This document shows, one piece after another, positions 57,560 through 64,000 of a stretch of DNA of 64,000 nt. Each line of letters starts with the position of its first letter. Positions within the stretch are counted from its first letter, which is position 1. Position numbers and translations under genes: made by a program. The notes under the pieces were generated by a model. It did not search any database. It had not been told where the DNA came from and saw only the letters and a program-made list of their open reading frames with translations. The stretch lies in assembly GCA_039566865.1 (NCBI GenBank), contig CM076955.1:12353001-12417000 (forward strand), written 5' to 3'. The stretch comes from Aurelia coerulea (taxonomy: Eukaryota; Cnidaria; Scyphozoa; Semaeostomeae; Ulmaridae).

Positions 57560-57775
57560 CACTGCTTTGGATCAATATTGCTTCAGACATGTAAAGATTA
57601 ACACAGCATTGGATCACTACCTGCAAATTAACTGTTCATATTCCTGTGACCATTTGCACAGCATTGGATCAGCATTTGCTTCTTTAACCATTGACATTCA
57701 AAGACCAACGCAGCATTGGATTGCTCAAGGATGTACTTCTTTCAAAGACCAAACAGTATTGGATCAGCATTGCTT
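57560..57775. repeat. imperfect GCATTGGATCA repeats
   Basis: The phrase (CA)GCATTGGAT(C/T) occurs five times with spacings of about 50-70 bases, several followed by TGCTT(C/T). It lies in the 15-kb TIR element's own sequence. The surrounding 57030-57560 and 57800-57995 show no recognisable gene. Confidence 0.5.
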
Positions 57776-58006
57776 GTGCGACTGTTCTTCGTACCTTGTG
57801 ATCTTTTAGCTTTGATACAAACTGTTATCAGATGAACCTTTGAAGAATTGTTGTGGTAAACTGCTGTGCATCATATGCTCTCAAGACTTGTTTTTATTCA
57901 AGGCACAATACAGAATCTGTTATTTGACACAGAATTGAATAGGGGAACACTTTGTATGTTGCCATCATGTATCAATAAGTTGCTTGAATATTATCAAAGA
58001 TGCTGA

Positions 58007-58297
58007 CCTGGGAGGGGGGTACACGACTTTTGGATGGACGGGGGTCTGCCGCCCGGTTTTAAGAAAGCTACCCTCTTCTAATTACAGAAACTTGCCTTGG
58101 TACCCACTGTTATGATGAATTTTCGCGGAAAACAGCCCATTTTCTACCATTTTTGTGAATTTCAGCGAAAGCCCACCCATGTTCATGAAAAATTTCCCAA
58201 AAAGGACCCTTGTTTTGTTTAGAGAATTTTGAGGCCAAAAACCCAACCATATGGGCGGCACATACCCGTACCCTTGAATATGTTATGTACCCCCCGG
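58007..58297. mobile_element. 291-bp MITE with C/G-homopolymer ends, 8-bp TSD
   Basis: The ends CCTGGGAGGGGGGTAC and GTACCCCCCGG are inverted. GATGCTGA is duplicated at 57999-58006 and 58298-58305. The ATATGGGCGGCACATACCCGT block is typical of its class. It is non-coding and hAT-like. Confidence 0.88.
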
Positions 58298-58726
58298 GAT
58301 GCTGATTGGTGCAGATGGAAGCAGATAATTGAAATTCTAGGATAATTACAAAGAAATTATCAAAGTTACTGTATTGCTACTAAAACATCACAACTATTTT
58401 AACTTGAAACTGTGAGTGTTGATCTATGGCCAAATGAGAAAATCATATACTATTTGAGGTACCACCTGGGGAAAAGAAAGCCTTGCAGTCCAAGAAAGAA
58501 ATTGCAATTGAAGAGTTGAATTGAGACTAATATCACATTGAGTTTTAATGAGTATCATAGTTGTGTAATGCAGTCTTTGAATTTACAAACAGTTCTCAGT
58601 TCTATTAATTTTTTCCCCTCAAAAAGCTGCAATTTGACTCGGTTTCAAACACTTGCCCCAAAAACTCCACTCTGACATTTATTCTTTCAAAAATCTGCAG
58701 AATCATATTATGAACAACGCTATAAG

Positions 58727-59203
58727 CAGTGGCGTACCTAAGGGGGAATGAGGGGGCCAGACCCCCCACTTTTCAAAAAGGTTGGCCTTGAAGTTCATAC
58801 AAAAATGCAATAAACTTTGTATCGCAGGGAGGGGGGGGGAGGGAAGGGTCAGGCAGATCTTTCAGGCAGATCTGTCTTTTTGAGATTTCTTGAAAAGCAA
58901 GGAGAGAATGGTTTTGTCAAGGCTTGCTGGAGCAATGTTTTGGGTTTCTAAGAAATGCTTGACCATTGTTGGGAGAGGCATTCTAAGTAGAATGCATGTT
59001 CTCAATTGGGTATAAATTCTCAATACAAATTCAACAAAACATCCTGCCTATATTTGCTCATTCCAGCCATGTTTACGATGCAAATTATAACTAAAAAGGG
59101 CTTTTCCCCCATTTTCCGAGCGTCTGAAGAGTGTGGTCACAGAAAATTTTCTGCGCTTATGCCCCACACCCCCTCACTCCTTGAGTGCTGCGTACGCAAC
59201 TGG
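58727..59203. mobile_element. decayed hAT-like MITE
   Basis: CAGTGGCGTACC at the left and GCGTACGCAACTG at the right form short, imperfect terminal repeats. The flanking TATAAGCA and TATGAGCA may be the diverged duplication. A G-run lies near 58830. The call rests mainly on the CAGTGGCGTA start. The sequence between here and 59500 is otherwise featureless. Confidence 0.4.
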
Positions 59204-60119
59204 TATGAGCAGCACTTACTTAACTGCGTTAACAGCTAGTTAGCTTCATAATTCTGCCTTCAGAAAATCATCATTTGCAGAATAACTTTTCGCTCTGGGG
59301 ACACAGAAATGTATTCTGATACCAGCTCACTGAGAAACCTCTAAAAAGTTGACAGCCTAAGTTTGACCTTCATTCCAAAATACGGTTACTGATCCAAGAA
59401 TTTTATTGGGATTTGATGAAGCAAGTATAGCGTTCGACATGGAAAGGATAAATGGCCATCACTGTGAAATTAAAATATTGATACTTGTTATGGATTTATA
59501 AATATTTTTGGTTTTATTTCTGAGAGGAGGTTTCAGGGCAAAGTGAACTACTTTGAAAATAGTGTTTCTCTTTGTAGTGATTTGGTATTTATATGCAATA
59601 TAGCGAGAAATATAGTATTTTCCAAGTATCTTCCCATTATTTTTCATCGAATTGTATTCAGGCCTCGCAATCTGACTCAAATTTGTGACTTTGACAAGAG
59701 TTTTTGGTTAATATTCTATCTGCAAAGATCGTTCTCAACATAGGTCACCATTTAATTTTTTTCAAATATCACTCATGTGAAATTGTTGGGTTTGTTTCGT
59801 TTTGGCATACGAAGAACTCCTGAGACTTGCAAAATAAATGATGTTTTCGGGTATTACCAGCATTATTTTGGTTTTATCGAACAATTGCTAAGTAGTTCAC
59901 TTTACCCCGGCATGGGGTAAAGTGAACTAGGCAGAGAGGTCGCCAAAGAAAGCTCTTTTGTGAGACAATGGAAAAAGATTTTAAAAATATTTTTTTTGGA
60001 TAAACTGACCCAATAACATAATGTCAAAACAACGTTAAAAAGTTTGCCCTCAACTGCAAAATCTTGAGGATATCCTTGAAAAACCTCCAAAATAGTTCAC
60101 TCTACCCCGTCTTACCCTA

Positions 60120-60511
60120 CATGATAAATTTCAACCCGTGTTGAGTTTCAACACGGGTTGAGTTTTAACAGCATTGCTTACTTTGCGTTTACATGCAAGC
60201 TCAACACGGGTTGAGATTAGGTCACATGGCCGCAAACAATAGAAGAAAGAATGTGAGCGAGCCCCATTCAAAAATTTGAATGATTGCAGAAATAGATTCG
60301 ATCTCCTTTGTTCACATTCTAATCTCGCCCCGCGTTGAAAAAAATTTGCGTTTACACAAGAATTTCAACCCGTGTTGAGTTGCCGAGTTGAGTTGAACCC
60401 GTATTCAATTTCAACTCGGCCTACTTCATGTAAACGCGATGAAGGCTTACACCTTCAACCGAGTTGAAACTCAACCCGTGTTCGACTCAACCCGGGTCGA
60501 AATTAATCATG
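60120..60511. mobile_element. 392-bp MITE, TA target, CAACCCGTGTTGA-rich
   Basis: The ends CATGATAAATTTCAACCCG and CGGGTCGAAATTAATCATG are inverted and flanked by TA (60118-60119 and 60512-60513). The motif CAACACGGGTTGAG and its complement occur about eight times. It splits the right terminal repeat of the 15-kb TIR element between ACCC and AAGGGCC. Confidence 0.75.
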
Positions 60512-61412
60512 TAAAGGGCCTCTAGGGCATCGAAAAAATAGCCAAATTTGAATTTTTAGATTCCTGATTGAGTTTAGGCTTGCGGCACACGGCATAACCT
60601 ATGCGTTCATATGCTGCAAACATCTACAAGATAAGCCTTTAAAGTTGGGCCTAAACTAGACCTTTGTTTATAGATCCTGAAGAGGCATGGCATTGGCACT
60701 GTTTTGGTCGCAGTTTATAATGTCTTATTTCTAGGCTCAGACTTGACCGATCTTTTTCATTTTATGTGATCCTCTAAATGTTAAGCATGTTCAAAAATCT
60801 TTCCATTTTATAACCGTTTTAGACAATTGCATGATGGTACTTTCCCAACAAATTTCTGTCTTCTAACATCTATTGTTCAAGTTTTGCATCCAATAATGGG
60901 TCCAAGAGGTGACCGGCCGTCACTCACATGACAAAACCATATGATAATGAAACTTCGAGGCATTTTCCAAGGCATTATTTCTCATAAACACTGGTACAAT
61001 TTACAAGTTACGTATTTTTTAGGGACAAAGGTGACAAAATATATTTTTGCCCTGCCAGTAATGTTTCACTTACCGCCTTGGCAGGCTTCAAGGAAGAAGA
61101 AATGGCAAACCTTGGAGTTTAGATCGTTTTCAAACAGAAGGAAAGCTTTCCGTTTTACTTCCATCTAATCTTTCATCACGAAATGTGCTAAAAATATAAA
61201 AATCCCGTAACATATTTGTGACATAAAAATTGTCTCTGAAATTTTGGGCATTTGGAAATGTTGGGCATGAGTTGGCACGATCCCTTTGGTAGAAACTTAC
61301 TACAGGTCCTACAGAGGTGTTTCTAATTTGAAGAAGATAGCAAAACACATCTTTTTGCACTTAGGTAATAGGTTTGAGTTTAAAATTGAGTTTGAACACA
61401 AATATTTGTTAA

Positions 61413-62209
61413 CCCTATTCTACATGGGTAAATCAAGCACCACTTTCTCATGGGGGGGGGGGCTAAAAAGGCCCCCCGGGTTTTCTAAGCAACCGTAGTG
61501 CCTATGGCAACGCAACTTGGTACACATGATCACCAAGCAATTATGATTCTAAAAATAGCATCATATGCTAATTAGTCACATAATCCGTTGCTAGGCAACG
61601 CAAAAACAATGGAAATTTGCTGATTTTGGCTCTCCTCCTAAAACGTAATATTTTCAACCAAAAATAGTCAATAAATAACTTTGAAGTTATAAGTATGATA
61701 CATATTGATTGTTCTTAATGAAAACTTTCAAAAATTTGATTTTTTGAATTCTATTGTTATCACTACTGTCAATCAAAGTCATTGTTGATACCTAAACAAA
61801 TTAGTTGATGCTTTATTGGTATTTTAAATACGTTTTTAGTAATAAAAACGATATGAAATTGATCTTGAATATCTTAAATTTTGTTGATGTGAGCAAAATA
61901 CAAAAATTTATATATCAAATGAAAGTAGACTTGAAGACAAACTGATTGGTACTCAATTGCATTGAAATCAGATGTGTACGAGAAAAGTTATGCATGTTTT
62001 ACTGATTTTCTGAGAGACCTGTCGCCAAATATTGGCATGTCATAGTCACGTGACCAATTATATAACAATGAACTATTGTTAATTTGATGCAATATTAAAT
62101 TTGATTAAAAGTCACCCAAGTTCCAGTGTTTTATCATGCTTGGTTTAAGAGTAATTACAGGAAGTATGGTTGGGGGGCCTTTTTTGCCCCCCCCCCATGT
62201 AGAATAGGG
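61413..62209. mobile_element. 797-bp piggyBac-like non-autonomous element (TTAA target)
   Basis: The ends CCCTATTCTACATGG and CCATGTAGAATAGGG are inverted and flanked by TTAA on both sides (61409-61412 and 62210-62213). TTAA targets with CCCT-type termini indicate the piggyBac superfamily. Subterminal G- and C-runs face each other. The perfect palindrome CGTTGCTAGGCAACG lies at 61586-61600. It is non-coding. The preceding 60530-61400 contains nothing recognised. Confidence 0.8.
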
Positions 62210-62581
62210 TTAAAAAAGTACCATAATGAATTTGTCAAAAGACAGTCGTAAAATGGAAACATATTTGAGCATGCTTGAAATTGTCTCGATGCACTCATCA
62301 GTATAAAACTAAATTGAAAAGATTCAGTCAAGCGTAGAGTGCTATTCCTCTACAAATTAAGGAAACAAAGGTAGAATTTCGGCTCAAATTTAAAAATCGA
62401 TATTTTCGCTTTCTGTTGCCAATGCTGAAAGTTGTTTGCAGCACATGAGCCGCTAGGTTGCGCCACAAAACGAAAGCTGAAAACCTATTTTCAAAACTGT
62501 ATCTTTTGGTATTAACTGGTAATGCTTGAACCTGCGTTTGTTGTAAGGAGACTTTGTGTCCGTCCTTCGCCTGGTTCTTAA

Positions 62582-63465
62582 CCCTTTCTGTACTGGGCGA
62601 TTTTTTAGGTATTTTGTACTGGGGGGGGGGGCGTTTTTGGCCCCCCCTCTTTTTCTCCAAAACTACAAAAGATATAACAATAAGACTTACCCCTATTGTT
62701 CTTTAGACAATTGGCTATTCAAATATAACAATGGCAATTAATAAGTCACGTGATTCGTTGCTAGGCAACCGAAAAACTGACAAAAATTGGCAAATTTATA
62801 CCTTCTTATCCAGAAAAATTCTATTTAATCAACCACTCAACCGATTTTCTTCAAATTTGTTTCAAATAGTAGGAAACATGTCATAGTTCAAAAATATATA
62901 CTTTTCAAAATTTTTTAGCTTCTATTTTTAGCATAATTAGTCTTAAATTAGCCTTTTGTTGCACGCATTTACTTTCATCGCAGCCAGTCCTGTCCTTTTA
63001 TCTGGCAAATATAGACTCAAAGTGAATCAAATTAATAAGATAAAGCAAATTAGACTAAAAAAATTTATATTTTATACTTCTTTATTAGAGAAATGACGTC
63101 ATAAATGTTAATGACGTCATAGATATCAAATTTTGCTGACATAAGCAAATATGAAAAATTTATATATCAAATGAAAGTACTCATCAAATGTAATTGTATG
63201 GTACATGTTTGAGATCGATCAGGCAAACGACACCAAAACTACGGACATTTTAAGCTTTTTTGTTGTTGACTACTCTCCAAATATGGTATTACTGTGGTCA
63301 CATGATCAGAGGTAGAACAATGAAATGTTAAGAATTTAATTGCCTATGAAATTTGAGTAAAAGTCACCAAAACTGGTGGTTATATCTCTTGTCGTTTTAG
63401 CGTAACGCAGCAAAAAACTGGTAGGTGGGGCGAAAAACGCCCCCCCCCCCCCAGTACGAATAGGA
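62582..63465. mobile_element. 884-bp piggyBac-like non-autonomous element, relative of 61413-62209
   Basis: The ends CCCTTTCTGTACTGGG and CCCAGTACGAATAGGA are flanked by TTAA (62578-62581 and 63466-63469). It shares with its neighbour GTTGCTAGGCAAC (62757-62769), ATATATCAAATGAAAGTA and the C/G-run subtermini ending in GGCCCCCC-like blocks. Two TGACGTCA palindromes lie at 63094-63101 and 63112-63119. It is non-coding. The remaining 63470-64000 shows no feature I can support. Confidence 0.75.
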
Positions 63466-64000
63466 TTAATTTGGTCCGTGATCCGCAGAAATCGTGTGTC
63501 AAGAAATAGAGACCTGATATACGAGACAACGAAGCAACAACTGATGATTAAGTCAAGTTAAACGATCGCATGAAAGAATTGATGTTAAACTGAATTAGTG
63601 CGTTTCATTGGTAAACTGAAGCTGTCAGCTTCACCGTCATGCTACCTGCCACGTCTAAGAGAAATCCCAATAAATTTACTACTTAGCTAACAGTTAAAAT
63701 TACAATACATGATAGAATATACAACACACCAAATAAAACCAGTTACGCTCAAGCAAATATATTTCTGATCTGGGTCATGTTATTTGTTATCGATAGCATT
63801 TTCTTATTTACAATTGGAGATCATGATATATCAAATGAATATTTGAAAATTAAAGAGAATCAACGGAGATAAAAGCCCCGCGCGGAAGGAGTCTGGGTAT
63901 TCTAATATTAGCCTATTGCATTTGATGATATTTGTTTAGCAAGAGGAACAATAACGTCGTATGAGTTTTCTTTGTCCTATTTATAGATTACCTCCTCTTA

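Larger units (their letters stand above)
45505..60525. mobile_element. about 15-kb TIR element with repeated GGGGTAAAGTGAACTA motifs
   Basis: The left terminus CTAGGAGGCCCTTTAGGG is followed by TAAGACGGGGTAAAGTGAAC (to 45542). It is mirrored at the right, where GTTCACTCTACCCCGTCTTA leads to 60119 and, beyond a small MITE, AAGGGCCTCTAG at 60514-60525. Additional copies of the motif occur internally at about 45550, 45939, 59538, 59890 (inverted) and 59916, resembling transposase-binding subterminal repeats. Most of the length is later insertions (LTR element and MITEs); the element's own sequence would be about 3 kb. No transposase was recognised. A short open frame with a GTAAGT donor (46069-46191) follows a GCGCATGCGT motif. 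Confidence 0.6.

Noticed and set aside
58727..59203. Exact 8-bp duplication around the CAGTGGCGTACC element
   Set aside because: The flanks TATAAGCA and TATGAGCA are offset relative to the termini, so I did not claim a confirmed duplication.
17270..63452. Many C or G homopolymers of 12-22 bases as possible G-quadruplex regulators
   Set aside because: Most coincide with the ends of MITEs or TTAA elements, so transposon structure explains them better; lengths may also be affected by sequencing error.
1..64000. tRNA, rRNA, riboswitch or CRISPR features
   Set aside because: No cloverleaf-like sequence with a GGTTCGA-type arm, no rRNA-like block and no regularly spaced short repeats with unique spacers were seen.

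Overview
The window looks like a repeat-dense stretch of an invertebrate animal genome. The evidence is: spliced host exons with GT/AG junctions; APE-type LINEs of CR1/L2/Jockey-like and RTE-like types; a Ty3/gypsy-like LTR element; hAT-, Mutator-, piggyBac- and TA-target-type DNA transposon remnants; and an interstitial TTAGGG tract. MITEs with C/G-homopolymer ends recall cnidarian, sponge and amphioxus sequence, but I cannot name the species. I saw no prokaryotic operons, rRNA or tRNA genes and no CRISPR array.

Host genes are sparse. The one convincing gene is an HMG-box protein on the + strand. Its exons are at 34337-34528, 34760-35041 and 35198-35473, followed by AATAAA signals at 35724-35740. 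A possible first coding exon lies at 24516-24572, which would make the first intron about 9.8 kb and place two giant palindromic transposons inside it. A candidate minus-strand exon lies at 84-323.

Layout. 1-8.3 kb: small MITEs and foldbacks, LINE pieces, and a 3.9-kb long-TIR element (4458-8320) with a 9-bp target duplication that has itself been invaded by a MITE and a LINE. 8.4-15 kb: a LINE 3' end split by a 5.3-kb TIR element, which holds an RTE-like LINE, which holds two TIR elements, one of which holds two more. 15-24 kb: LINE and MITE fragments, a telomere-like tract, a 2.67-kb palindrome, and a hAT-like element with a nested MITE. 24.5-35.8 kb: the HMG-box locus with adjacent palindromes at 27495-30212 and 30234-34231. 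36-45 kb: a foldback, a LINE, and a third palindrome of the same family in the LINE 3' region next to an unrelated palindrome. 45.5-60.5 kb: a TIR element of about 15 kb carrying a complete-ended LTR retrotransposon (46966-57025). The protease/RT/RNase H part of that retrotransposon is replaced by an antisense LINE with a 2A-like motif, and its integrase is split by an 8-bp-TSD transposon. 61-63.5 kb: two related elements flanked by TTAA.

The elements form an insertion chronology that can be read from target-site duplications. The most interesting group is the family of very long palindromes with 9-bp duplications, whose arms carry gene-like sequence with a conserved short intron.
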